Shown in pieces: positions 46,901-61,900 of a DNA stretch of 64,000 nt; position 1 is the first letter of the stretch; every line of letters begins with the position of its first letter. Where the stretch lies: NCBI GenBank assembly GCA_017478185.1, contig JAFVEA010000003.1:1-64000 (forward strand). The letters are read 5' to 3'. Made by a program: the position numbers and the translations under genes. The notes under the pieces were generated by a model that had not been told where the DNA came from, made no database searches, and saw only the letters and a list, made by a program, of their open reading frames with translations. The DNA is from Clostridia bacterium (GTDB lineage Bacteria; Bacillota; Clostridia; Christensenellales; UBA1242).

Positions 46901-49900
46901 GATTATGAAGTTTGGTATAAGCAAGGAACTGGCTCATACAGCCAAGACGCAACAACAATTGATTGGATAAATTCAACCGCTGTTTCAGGACAAATAACCA
47001 TAAAAGTTGTTGGAATAAATAACTTTAAAGATGAGCTTACTCAAGACTTTACAATCAGCAAAGCAGAAATAACAAGCTTTACATTAACGAGCAATCAAGC
47101 AACATACATAAAAGGCAGTTTGCAAAGTCAAATAACAATTTCTAGCATTACAACAAAATATGCTTTAAATTCCTCAAAAGTTATAACTGAAGGCACTGAT
47201 TATACGCTTAGATATTTAAGAAATGGTTCAGTTACAAACAACTTTACAGATGTTGGCACGATAACTGTTGAAATGACAGGTATAAACAACTTTATGGGGA
47301 TACCAACAAAAAGCTATGTTATAAATCCAAAATCAATTGATGATTTAACTCAAATTGAATATAAGTTCTACACAATTAACACGTCTGATATAAGTGTTTA
47401 TAAACCAACATTTATTGAAGAATTAACAGAAGACCAAGAATATGCAGGGCAATTTGTTGTTGCAGAAATTAAGTATAAAAATGGTAACACCGTTTTAGAA
47501 ACTTTAACAGAACAAACAAGGACAGTAACTTATTCTGGTTCAAGCAACACATACACATTTACGGGAACTGATTATACATATTCATTCACAAAACAAACTT
47601 CTTATGAATCTGTTGGAAGCGCAACGCTAACATTTAACGGGCAGGGCAATTACGCCGGAACTTACACAAAAACATATAGTGTTGCTCCAAAAGAATTTAC
47701 TCCAGCCACAGTTGGTTCTATTGTTAACACAACAAAAACCTACACAAGCGCTGAAATAACATTAAATTTAAACACAGATATAACTTTGTATGATAAAGAG
47801 TATTACAACACAACATTAACAAATGGTGAACTTATTTGTATAAAAGATAGTTTTAATGCTGGAACAAATTATGTTGAGGTTGATGTTGAAGGAACCACTT
47901 ATTATTACAAAAAGCTTGTGCTTGGCACAGACTTTGAGCTTTGGACAAATGTAACTTATGAAAACATAACATATGCAAGTGGTTATACCAACAACATAAA
48001 TGTAACAGACAAGGCATCAGTGTTCTTGCATGGAATTGGCAACTATCAAAATGATGTTACCCCTTATGTGTTACACTTCACAATTGACCCACTTAGCATA
48101 ACAGGCAACAATAGCTTTAATTTTGGACTTGATAGCGCAAGCATAACATACACCGCTGGAAACATAAACCCAACAGTTACAACAGCAACCTACACTTATA
48201 ATTCAAATGACATAGGTTTAACCAAAGGAACAGACTTTAGCGTTGTTTATAGTGACGTAAGCACTTATAGTTCATCATTAGAAAGTCAAGAAACAGAAAA
48301 TGTTGGCTCATATTATGCTTATGTTGTGGGTATGGGCAACTTCACAGGTTATCAAACAATTCCATATAGCATAACCAAAAAAGATATAAGTGATAGTGAT
48401 GTTTTGTTAAAATCTCCAACATTGCCACTTGAATATAAGTTTAATGGAACAGAGCAAAAACCAACAATAAGCTTAGAATATAACGAAAAGAGTTTGAAAG
48501 AAAATATTGATTACACAGTTTCATACACGACACCTGCAGGAAACTTTGTTGATGACCAAACAATAACAATAACCATAAGTGGAATGGGCAACTTTGATGA
48601 GAACACATCAAGAACAATAACTTACACCATAACTCCATTAAGTATTAAAGAAGTAACTTATCTTGTTGATAATGAGAGTTCAAAAACTTACAGCACATCA
48701 ACATTCACTCCAACTTTAACAATTCGTGATGAAAACAACAATGAATTAGATCAATCACAAAATGGAACAAGATTTAACATAACTTATAGTTATTTTGACA
48801 TAAATGGCACAGCAAGAGCACAAAACTTTGTTGATGTTGGAAGCATAACAGTTACTGTTTCTGCAATCAGCGGAAAAGGTTACACAGGAACACAATCTGC
48901 AACATTCACAATCAACCGTAAACCAATTGACGAAAATATGATTAAATCAACAATTGCAAACAAAACATACAACGGGACAGAGCAAAAAGTTGATGGTGAA
49001 CTTGTGTTAGTTTACAATAATGACGATCCTCTTCACATAACAACCGATGGCTCAAACGGTGACTATAGCCTAGCTTACACAGATGCCACAAATGCTGGTG
49101 AGGTTACAGTAACTATAACTGGTTTAGGAAATTATTCAGGAACTCAAACAACAACTTACATAATTGAACAAGAATCGATTGAAAATGTACAATTAGACTC
49201 AGTAGCAGTTAAATCAAAAACTTATGACGGAGATGATTGGACTCCAAGGTTAGCTGGAACTGATTTTGTTGGCGTGTTTAAGATGAACAACCAAAACTTA
49301 ACGTTTGGAACAGATTACACATTAGACGGAATTTCAAGAATTGATGCGAAGGACGATTATAAAATAACCATTACTGGTGCTGGCAAAAACTTTAAAGGAA
49401 CAACAACCGTAGATTTTGCTATTGACCAAAGAGACATTAACACAAACGATGTCACTGTTGCTGGAGTGGAAGCTAGTTATGTTTACACCGGTTCTCCTAT
49501 AGAGCCACAAGTTACATCAGTAACAGATAGCAGCATTCAAGCTCAAAACAAACAAAAGTTGCAAAGTTCTGATTATAGCGTTGACTATTCAAACAACACA
49601 AACAAAGGAACTGCAAGCGTGTTAATTGTTGCAAAACAAAATGGAAATTACACTGGAACAAAAATTGTTAACTTTAACATCACAGAAGCAAGCTTAACAA
49701 AAGCCACAGTTGAAATTAACGCAAACAAAGTTTATAACGGCTCAGCTCAAACACTTTCAACAAAAACATCAGAAGATGACAATTCAGCAAAAGAATTAAC
49801 AGTAACATACAACGGCCAAACTTTAATTGACGGTTATGACTATGAAGTTATTTATGTAGCTAATTCAAACATCAATGCTGGAACAGTTCAAATAACAATT

Positions 49901-52900
49901 AGCGCTTTAAGTGGCAACGGATCTTCAAACAACTATTCTGGATCTGTTACTGCAGAGTTTACTATTGCTCCAAAACCAATTGGTGATGCTTTAAATGATG
50001 GCATAAACATAGCAAGTGTTTCATCTCAAACATTCACAGGAGCGCAAATCACACCAACCACAACAGTAACTGACACAACATTAAATGATGAGCTCTCAGA
50101 AGAACAAAATTCAGCAGGCGACTTCTATTACACATATGGTGAAAACACAAATGTGGGCGTTGGAACAATAACAATTAATGGTATAAACAACTACACCGGC
50201 AGTAAGAGCATAACATTTACAATCAATCCAAGGAATATTTCAACTGATTCTGGATTCACATTCACTTTAGATGATGATGAATTTGATTACACAAGAGGTC
50301 AAATTACGCCAGAATTTACCGCAAGTTACACATACAACAGCCAAAATATTGAGTTAACTTATGGTGTTGGCTACTTAAACAACACAAACGCAAGAAGAAG
50401 TGATGCCGAAAATCCTCCTCAAGTTGTGATAACAGGAAACGGAAACTACACAGGAGAGGTTAGATTAAACTTCACCATAAACCCTAAAGCGCTCACTGGA
50501 GTTACTCCACAAACTCAAACAAGTGTTTATAACAGGCAGCCAAAAACTGTTGGAATTAACACTGTTATTGCAGGCGACTTAACATTAAATCAACAAGATG
50601 AATATCAAGTTAAATATTATAGAAATTATGTTTTAGGTGGAACAAACACTGAAACAGATGACTTTACAAATGTTGGAGTTATCACAATTGAAGTTACCCC
50701 AACAAGCACAAACTTTAGTGGCTCAGCAACTGCAACTTATACAATAACTCCAAAGCCAATAACAGATAATGATGTTGTTATAAATTACTACACATTAAAT
50801 GGTGAAAACAGAGTTCCAATAAACAATATCAATTCATATTCACAAACATATAAAGGTGAAAAAGTTTATGCAGAAGTGGTTTACACATATGACGGAACAC
50901 ACACACACACATTAACAGAAAATAACCCAATTGAAGTTATAATAACTTATAACTATAAAAAGCTTGAAACATCTGCTTATGAAAGTTATTCAGGCAACTT
51001 TGAAAATGCAGGTCAATATCAAGTTGTTGTAACTGGAAGCGGAAACTATTATAATAGCATCACAAAGGAATACACAGTAACAGCACTTAACTTTAGCTCA
51101 AATGATATAGTGGTTACAATAAACCCTAAAGTTTACACTGGAGAAGAAATAACATTAACGAGCAGTGATATAACCGTAACAGACACAAGAAATGGTTATC
51201 CTTTTAACTTTAGTGACTTAACAATAACATATCAAAACAACACAAATGTAAGTGATTCGGCAAAGGCTGTGATAACTGTAAATCACTTAAACGATAACAC
51301 AAACAATATTTTACAAAACTATGACTCAAACCCAAAAACAGTTGAATTTAGAATAACTCCAAGAAGTTTGGATACATTTAAAAATGAATTTATTTTTGAT
51401 ATTGTAAGGCCAACAAGAGTTTATAAGATGTCAGCTTATGAGCCAGAAATAACAACAGCAACTTACACATACAATGGCAAAACACGCAACTTTATTAACG
51501 ATGGAGATTTTGAAAACGAATTTGATGTTAGTTATTCAGACAACCTCAATGCAGGGACCGCAACAATAACAATAACTGGTATAAGAAACTTCTGTGACAC
51601 TTACACATTAAATTTCACAATAACTAAAAAAGCATTAGGCAAGATATTAAATGGTGAAATTGTTTGGGCAGACGGAATAACTGTTTCTAACTATGAAACT
51701 CGAATTGAGTATGACGGCGAAAGCCACAACCAAGCTCCAACAATAACCTACGCAGTTGGGCAAAAGAGTGAAAATTTGGTGGCAAACAATGCTGAATCTG
51801 GTTACACTTTAAGTTATGAAATGTATGATGAAGAAGATGAAGAGTGGGAAGTTATAGCTGACCCAACAACTATTAAAAATGTTGGAACTTACAGAGTAAA
51901 AATAACAGCAACAGGAACAAACTATAGTGGAACAATTTATGCTGAATACGTAATTTATGAAAGAACAATAAATAGCGTTTCATTAAGCGTAAATGGGCTT
52001 CCTTATACTGAGGCTATACCTTATGATAGAGCAACACACACACCAACTTTAACAGTTTTAGACACCTATAATGTTGTTGTTCCACAAGCTGGTTACACAA
52101 TAGAATATAAAGTTCTAAGTGTAAAGGGAACAGCTGTTGCCGTGGCTGACCAAGTTTGGACTTCAGAGGCACCAGAGTGGACAGATGTTAAACAAGTTCT
52201 AATAAAGATTGAAGGAATAGGCAACTATTACACAACCACTCCTCTTGAAGTAACCTTTGAGATAACTCAAAGAGAATTAACGCAAGGTATGGTTGACGTT
52301 CACGCAAACAAAACATACAACGGGCAAGATCAACCACTTAGTGTTAGTGGAGAAAATCCAGAATTAACAATAACATTTGATTCACAACCACTTGTTTATG
52401 GAGAAAATAAAGAGTTTGTTATAACAGGTTATAAAAAATATGACGGCTCAGATTGGGAAAACACTTTAAGCGTTGAAGATGCTGGAACATATAGAGCGGT
52501 AATACAAGGATTAGGCAATTACACAGGTTCGGTAACTGCAGAGTTTGATATTGACCAAAAAGCAATAAACACAACATCAATAACCGAAATTGATGACCAA
52601 ACCTACACAGGAAGCGCAATAGAACCAACTCTCACAATCACAGACTTTACAAACGTTCCAGTTGTTTTGGGAACAGACTATGAAGTTGTATCATACAGCG
52701 ATAACATAAATGTATATAGAGAAAATGGTGAGATAAAAGCACACGCAGTTATAACAATAAGAGGATTGGGTAACTATACAGGAACAACAACAGTAAACTT
52801 TAAGATAATCCCACAAAGCATAACAAACAGCACAAATGTTGCAATACAAAATATAGATGACCAAGCCTACACCGGCTTAGAAATTGAGCCAGAATTTACT

Positions 52901-55900
52901 GTTTATGACAACGTAAGAAGAGAATATTTAACAATAGCAAATAATGACTACACCCTAGAAGGGAGCTTAAACGGCTATCATGAAAACATCAATGTTTATT
53001 GGGAAAATGGAGTGGTTGTGGCTAACGCTTATGTAACAATAGAAGGGCAAGGCAACTACACAGGGTCGCTTACAAAATACTTTAAGATAACCCCAATAGA
53101 TTTAAGCGGTGCAACATTAGATAAAACTAATATAGAAGTTCACACCTACAATGGTTCAGAGCAAACATTGTTAGCAACAGAATTGGTTGTTAAATATTTA
53201 AGCAACATCCTTGAAAGAGGAACAGATTATAGCATTAGTTATAGTGATAATATAAATGCAGGCGTTGCAACAGTAACAGTTAGTGCAATCAATGGAACAA
53301 ATGTTTCAGGAACTGGATATTTAGGCAACTATACAGGATTTAACAGCACAACATTTACAATAGCACCAAAAAGCATAAGTTTGGCAACAATACAAGATAT
53401 AGCTGATCAAACCTATGCAAGGCAAGAAATAACACCAAGCATAGTTGTTAAAGATACTGAAATAATCGTTAATGGTGAAGCAAAAGTTTTGGTTTTGGGC
53501 ACAGATTATGAAATTGTTTCATACACAAACAACACAAACGCAAGAGATAAAGATGCACAAAATGCCCCTATGGTAACAATAAGAGGAAAAGGCAACTATG
53601 CCGTAAACACACAAAACACCAAAACATTTACCATTAAGCCAAAGAGCATTGAAGACAACGTTGAAGGCGTTTATGACATCACAATAACTTTGGAATATAC
53701 TGAAGTTGTTTATGATGGAGCAGCAAAAACCCCAACAGTTAGTGTTAACTGGGAAGCTAAGAACCACACATTAACAACTCAAGGAGAAAACACTCCAGCA
53801 GAATATAGCGTTGATTATGACAAAAACACTGCAAAAGGCACAGCAGATGTTATTGTTAGAGGTGAGGGGAACTACACAGGAACAATCACAAAACACTTTG
53901 AGATAACAGCAAGGCCATTAACACAAGTTTTGTTGCAAAGCTACACAAATGTTTATAACACTGAGCCTCAAAGCATTATAATAAGTTCTGTTGATGCAAG
54001 TGGTGTGCCAGTAAATTCAAGTGAATATCAAGTTAAATATTATAGAAATTATGGAACAGAAGATGAAGAAGAAACAACTGATTTTATAAATGTTGGAATA
54101 ATCACAGTTGAAGTGACCCCAATAAGCACAAACTTTAGTGGCTCAGCAACTGCAACTTATGAAATCACTCAAAAATCAATAGAGGGCAGTAATATTGCTA
54201 TAAATTACTACACATTAAATGGTGGAAACAGAGTTTCAATAAACAATATCAATTCATATTCACAAACATATAAAGGTGAAAAAGTTTATGCAGAAGTGGT
54301 TTACACATATGACGGAACAAACACATACATATTAACAGCATCAGAAGCAGTTGTCACATATAAACATGCTCAAACAAACAGTTCGGATGAATCGCAATAT
54401 TCAAACATTTCAGAGTTTGAAAGTGTTGGTTCATATATGATAATTATCACAGCAGATAATAACAATTATTCTGGCTCAATTAGTGCAAAATATATGGTTA
54501 ACCCACTAGCCTTTATAAGCGATAACATACAAATTGATATAAAAACAACAGAGTTTACCTACACTGGTGAATATATAACATTAACTGACAGTGACATAAC
54601 CGTAGAAGATATCAAAAATAATGTTCCATTCACAATAGATAAGTTAGACATAACCTACACAGGCAATAGAGAGGTAACTTATGAAAACGGTGAAGTTGTT
54701 AGTGGCGTTACAATGCTAATTAAATTAAATTCAGATTATCTTGCTGGTTACACACAAGACACAATAACAATAAACAATGCCTTCACAATAACTCCAAGAA
54801 GTTTGGGTTTAGCTAATGGAGGATTTACATTCACATTTAACAGTACTCAAACAAGAATTTATAACATCACAGGTTATAACCTAGACACTGAAATTCAAGT
54901 TGATTATGAAAATAACAATTACTCAAAAACTTTAGAGCAAGGATTAAACAAAGATTATATCATAACTTATGAAAAATATGACGGTTCAGTTTGGAGAAGC
55001 ACTTCAAGCGTTAAAGATGCTGGAACATATAGGGCAGTTTTAAGCGGAAAAGGCAACTTTGGCGGAACAAAAACCTTAGATGAGTTTGTTATATCGCAAA
55101 AGAGCATTGCTGATACCACCGATAAAAGCATTGTTGTTGCTATATCAGACATTCAATATAATAACGGCAATGTTTTAGAGCAAAAACCGAAATTAACATA
55201 CACTTTATCATCAACAATCAATGAACAGCTAGAAGAAGGCGTTCACTATGAAATTTTGCGTTATGAAGATGCATCACAAAACACAGTTTCTCCAACAGAT
55301 GTTGGAACATATTATGTTGTTGTTTCTGCAAAAGCTAACACAAACTATAGTGGAACAAGAAAGATAGCATATGAAATTTATGGAAGAGAAATAACATCCT
55401 TAAGTTTAACTGTTGATGAAAGAGAATATGACGGCACTCCATTTGACCCAACAACTCAAAGCAATATGATTGTTTTGGATGCACTTAGAGATGTTGTTCC
55501 ACAAGCTGGCTACACAATAGAATATAAAGTTTTAAGCGTAAAGGGAACAGCTGTTGATAATCCAGTTTGGACTTCAGAGGCACCAGATTGGACAGATGTT
55601 AAAAAAGTTCAAATAAAGATTGTTGGAACAGGCAATTACTTCACAGAATCTCCTCTTGAAGTAACCTTTGAGATAACTCAAAAACCAATCAGCGAAACTT
55701 ATCAAGTAGGGCAAAATCTCAGCAACAAAACCTACACAGCAAGTGACATAACTTTGACAGCAGACGATTTTGCAGGATTATTTAAGTTAGGAAATGATAA
55801 CTTAGCATTTAACACAGATTACACCTATAGTTGTTCAACAGTGCTAAAGAATGCGGGAGAATACACCATTATAGTTAGCGGTCAAGGCAACTACACAGGA

Positions 55901-58900
55901 GAACAAGAGTTAACATTCACAATTAACAAAGCATCAATTGAAAGCGCAAAACAATCAACTCCAGAAGAAGTTAAATCAAAAACTTATGACGGAAGCGATT
56001 GGACTTCAAGGTTAACTAAAACTGACTTTGAGACTATAGATGAGACCACAAATAAGACTTTAAGTATGTTTATGATGAATAACAAAAACTTAACCTTTGG
56101 AACAGATTACACAGTGGACGAAACTCAAAGAATCAATGTTGGAACTTATGAAATAACTATTTCTGGTGCTGGCACAAACTTTGACGGAACAACAAAAGTA
56201 ACCTTTAAGATAACCCAACAAGACATAACAAACAGCACAACTGTTAAAATATTAGATATAGCTGACCAACCATACACAGGTGTAGCGTTAACTCCAGCTA
56301 TAACAGTTAGGGATAGCAACAGGCAAAATATCGATCTAACACCAACCAATGATTACATAATAACTGGCTATCATGAAAACACCGATGTTTATTGGGATAA
56401 TGGAGAAGTTGTGGCTAACGCTTATGTAACAATAGAAGGGCAAGGCAACTACACTGGAAGTTTAACAAAATACTTTAAGATAACCCCAATAGCTTTAAGT
56501 GACTTAAAATTAGTTTCAGTTGTAATTAACACAAACAAAGTTTATAACGGCTCAGCTCAAACACTTTCAACAAAAACATCAGCAGATGACAATTCAGCAA
56601 AAGAGTTAACAGTAACATATAATGACATAACATTAATTGACAGTTATGACTATGAAGTTATTTACATAAATGACGCCACCTCTAGCAACATCAATGCTGG
56701 AACTGCTAAAATAACAATCAGCGCATTAAATGGCAACTATATAGGAACTAGAAGCGCATTCTTTACAATAGCTCCAAAAAGCATAAGTTTGGCAACAATA
56801 CAAGATATAGCTGCTCAAACCTATACAAGTCAAGAAATAACACCAAGCATAGTTGTTAAAGATACTGAAATAATCGTTGATGGTGAAGCAAAAGTTTTGG
56901 TTTTGGGCACAGATTATGAAATTGTTTCATACACAAACAACACAAACGCAAGAGATAAAGATGCACAAGATGCCCCTATAGTAACAATAAAAGGAAAAGG
57001 CAACTATGCCGTAAACACACAAAATACCAAAACATTCACAATCAATCCAAAGAGCATTGATGGTTTTGAATTGGCGTTGAGTTATGACGAAAACAAAACC
57101 CCATTTAATGGAAAAGAGCAAAAGCCAGGCATTTCACTTAAATGGACTGAAAAAGATTATGTCTTAAGAAATAATAACCCAACAGAATATTCATATATCA
57201 TAAACACTGACGAATATGATTTAGTGAGTGATATTAGTCCAGTTAATGTTGGAACATATTATGTTCACGTGTTTGGTCAAGGAAACTATGCAGACCACAA
57301 AGTTATAAGTTATCAAATCACAGCAATTAAATTAACAGATGCTGTTTATGATGATATAAGCAACATAGTTTATTCAAGAAAAGCAAATCCACTAAACATA
57401 ACAGCAGTTCATGCAGGGACTCAAAATGTTGCTCTAAACACAATTGAGGTTAAATATTATAGAAATTATGTTGAGGGTGAAGAAAACACTGAAACAGCCG
57501 ACTTAATAAGTGCAGGAAACATAATTGCAATCATAACCACAACCGACACAAACTTTAGCGGAAGCTTAAGAGTTAACTACACCATTTTAAAGAGAAGTTT
57601 GTTGGATGAGGCAGTTAGAATAACATACTACACACTAAATAACGAAGTTGAAACAACAATTGCATACACAAAGCTTGTTGATAATAGTGTTGTCTTGGTT
57701 AAACTTGATGAAAATGGAAAAGAAGTTAGTGTAACACAAGCTGACCTAAATCAAATCTTTAAAGGAAAGCAAGTTTTTGCAAGAGTTAGTTATGACAACG
57801 GAACAGAAACTTATGTTTTGAACACAACAGAAAATGTGACTGATTATAACTTAACTTATAAGTATGCACAAACAGGCTCAGAAAGTTATAATTTAGCAAA
57901 CAGTTATATTGAAGTTGGTTCATATAAAATTGAGATAGAGGCAGAAAATAGTGGAAACTATAAAGATTCTTACACATTAACTTATATGGTTAACCCACTA
58001 GCCTTTACAAGCGATAACATACAAATTACAATAAAACCAAACCTTGAAAAGACCTACACTGGTGAAGATATAATATTAACTGACAGTGACATAACCGTAA
58101 AAGACACAAGAAATGGTTATGAATTTGAATTTGCTGACTTAACAATAACATATCAAAACAACATAAATGTAACTTATGAAAACGGTGAAGTTGTTAGTGG
58201 TGTTATAATGGAAATTAAAGCAAACATTGCTGGCTACACAGATGCCGTAATAACAATAAACAATGCTTTCAAAATAACCCCAAGAAGTTTGAACACAACT
58301 GAATTTAACTTTGCAATTGAAAATGAAACAAGAGTTTATAAGATAACAGCTTATGAGCCAGCAATAACAACAGCAACATATGATTATCTTGATGATGAAG
58401 AAAATATTGTTAACTTAACATTAAATGAAGATTATAAGGTTTCATATACTAACAACCTCAATGCAGGGACTGCAACAATCACAATAACTGGTATTAAGAA
58501 CTTTAAAGACACTTACACATTCACATTCAACATATCTCCAAAACAATTGGATGATGAAAATAGAGAAAACGGCTATGCAGAAGGTATAAATGTTGACTAC
58601 ACCAAATCAATTGAGTATGACGGCAACAGCCACAACCAAGCTCCAACAATAACCTACACAGTTGGACAAAAGAGTGAAATTTTGGTGGCAAACAATGCTA
58701 AATCTGGTTACACCTTAAGTTATGAAGTTTATAATACAGAAAATGAAGAATGGCAAGTTATAGCTGACCCAACAACTATTAAAAATGTTGGAATTTACAG
58801 AATTGAGATAACAGCAACAGGAACAAACTATAGTGGAACAATTTATGCTGAATACACAATTTATGGAAGAACAATAGATAGAGTTTCATTAGATAAAAAC

Positions 58901-61900
58901 AACCTTACTTATAATGGTTTAGAACAAGAACCAACATTAACAGTTTATGACAATCAGGGTGACGAGGTAAATTCAGAATACTATGATGTAAGCTATTTAA
59001 TAACAAGCCTAAAAGGTGAAACAGAAAACTCAACAGAAGTTCCAAACTGGACAGATGTTCAAGTTGTTACAATCACCGTAACAGGAAATATCAACTATAA
59101 TTCGAGTTCAGCAAGCATCACATTCACCATAAACCCTAAACCAATTAGCGAAACTTATCAAGTAGGGCAAAATCTCAGCAACAAGACCTACACAGGCAGT
59201 GATATAACCTTAAATAAAGATGACTTTGATGAATTGTTTAAGCTTTTGGATAAAGACTTAGAATTTAACATAGATTACACTTATAGTCCAGAAGCGTTTG
59301 TGGATGCTGGAACTTACACCGTTACAGTAACAGGTCAAGGAAACTACACAGGAGAACAAGAGTTAACATTCACGGTTGATCCTAAACCAATCAGCGAAAC
59401 TTATCAAGTAGGGCAAAATCTCAGCAACAAGACCTACACAGGAAGTGATATAACCTTAAATGCAACTGACTTTGCTGGATTGTTTAAGTTAGGAGAGGAT
59501 GACTTAGAATTTGACACAGATTACACTTATAGCCCACAAGCGTTTGTGGATGCTAGAACTTACACTGTTACAGTAACAGGTAAGAACAACTACACAGGAG
59601 AACAAGAGTTAACATTCACAGTTGACCCAAAACCAATTGATAGTAGCGATATTAAAATTATATTTAAAGACAACAAATATGAGTATGCTTACACCGGCTT
59701 AGAAATTGAGCCAGAATTTACTGTTAGTGATGAGACAAGAGGAGAAAATTTAACAATAGATAACAATGACTACACACTAATAGGTGATAATTTAGGTTAT
59801 TATGAGAACATCAAGGTTTATTGGGAGAATGGAGTGGTTAAGGCTAACGCTTATGTAACAATAGAAGGGCGAGGCAACTACACAGGGTTGCTTACAAAAT
59901 ACTTTACAATAACTCCAATAGATTTTAGTGACTCAAAATTAGTTTCAGTTGTGATTAATGCAGACAAAGTTTATGATGGCTCAGCTCAAACACTTTCAAC
60001 AAAAACATCAGCAGATGATAATTTGGCAAAAGAGTTAACAGTAACATATAATGGCATAACATTAATTAATAACACTAACAAAGATTATAGCGTAAGTTAT
60101 GAAAACAACATCAATGCGAGCGATAACAAGGCAGAAGTGATTATTAGCGCAATCGATGGAACAACAGGTGAAAATAGTTTACGAACAGGATATTTGGGCA
60201 ACTATACAGGAAGTAGAAGCGCATTCTTTACAATAGGGCAAAGAAGCTTAGAGGCAGAAGAAATCAGCATAGAAGAAGTTTTGCCTATAGACTACACAAG
60301 ATTGCCAATCACACCAACTCCAAGTGTAACTGACAGCATAAGAGCAAGCGAAGAGCAAACTTTGGTTAAAGGAACAGAAAATGACACTTTGGGTGACTTC
60401 TATTACACATATAGTGAAAACACAAATGTTGCAAGAGATGGAAGTGGAAATGTTATTGCAAAAGCAACAATAACAATTGTTGGAAGAAATAACTACACTG
60501 GTAGCAAGAGCATAACATTTAAAATCAATCCAAAGAGCATATTAAGTGATGGCTTTAGTTGGAAATTAGCGCAATATAGATTCACTTACAATGGCGAAGA
60601 ACACAAGCCACAAGCAATTGTTATGTGGGATAGTTTTGGGCTAACTGAAGGTGAAGACTTTGATGTTCAATACTTTAACAACATAAGTGCAGGAGAGGCA
60701 ACAGCCAAAATTATAGGTAAAAACAACTATACTGAAAACAAAGAGTTAACATTCACAATTGATCCATTAGCTCTTCATAGCGTTGAACTTGACTCCTATA
60801 ATGGAACATACAACCTAAAATGCCAGATAACTGATGATAACATCACAAAAATCTATGCAAAAGTTGGAGAAAAACTTATTGAAGTTGATAAAGGCATGGT
60901 TCAAATTTTCTACACAAGAGGGCAAGCTCATGACGAATTTGGCAATGAAACCGAAAACTTTGGCAACGCAAACGATAAAAATCAACGAATTGACGCAGGA
61001 ACAATAACAGTAACTGTTAAAGCAAAGGGCACAAGTGACTTCTCAGGCTATATTGATGTAACCTACACAATTGAGCAAAAAGACATATCAAAAGAAGATA
61101 TAATTATAACATATTATATTGACTCATTAGACAGCATAGATAATATTGTGGCTTACTCAAAATATATAAATGGCGCAAGAGTTTTGCGTGACAAAAACAA
61201 CAACATAACAACAGAATCAGCTTTGGCACAAAAATATAAGGGTAAGAAGATTTTAGTAAAAATTGATTATATCTATGACAGAGAAGAACGCACTGAAAGC
61301 ATTTTGGATGAAGAAGGAAGTGTTGTTGGAACAGAAACTTATTATGAAGATATTATTCAAACATTAACAACCCCTCTTGAATATAACATTGTTTATGCCT
61401 ACAGCACAGACGGCGGAAGCACTTATGACGAAAGCAACACTCAAGCTCAAAAAGTGGGAAAATATCAACTTAGACTTGAGGGTTCAGGAAACTACACTAG
61501 TTCAGTTTACTTAAATTATGACGTTCAACAACTTGAGTTTACAACAGCCAACATAACAATAAGCTTTAAAGAAGGCAAGAGGTTTATCTACACTGGAAAT
61601 ACTTTAAGTGTTTTGGAAGGCGACATCATTGTTTATGACAAAATTAATGGCGATTACCTAACATTTGATAACTTAGAGTTAACTTATGAGGGAGATTGGA
61701 AAAATGCAGGAACTGCAAAACTAAAAGTTAGCGTTAAACAAAGCGCTTATGACGGCGGTTATGACACACAACCAATTGACATTGATGTTCAAATAGAGCA
61801 AAGAAGTTTGGTTGAATTTGAAAAAGAATTTAACTTTAATGTGGCAGACACAAAAAGAATTTATAATAGAAGTGAATACACTCCAGAAATAACAACAAAA

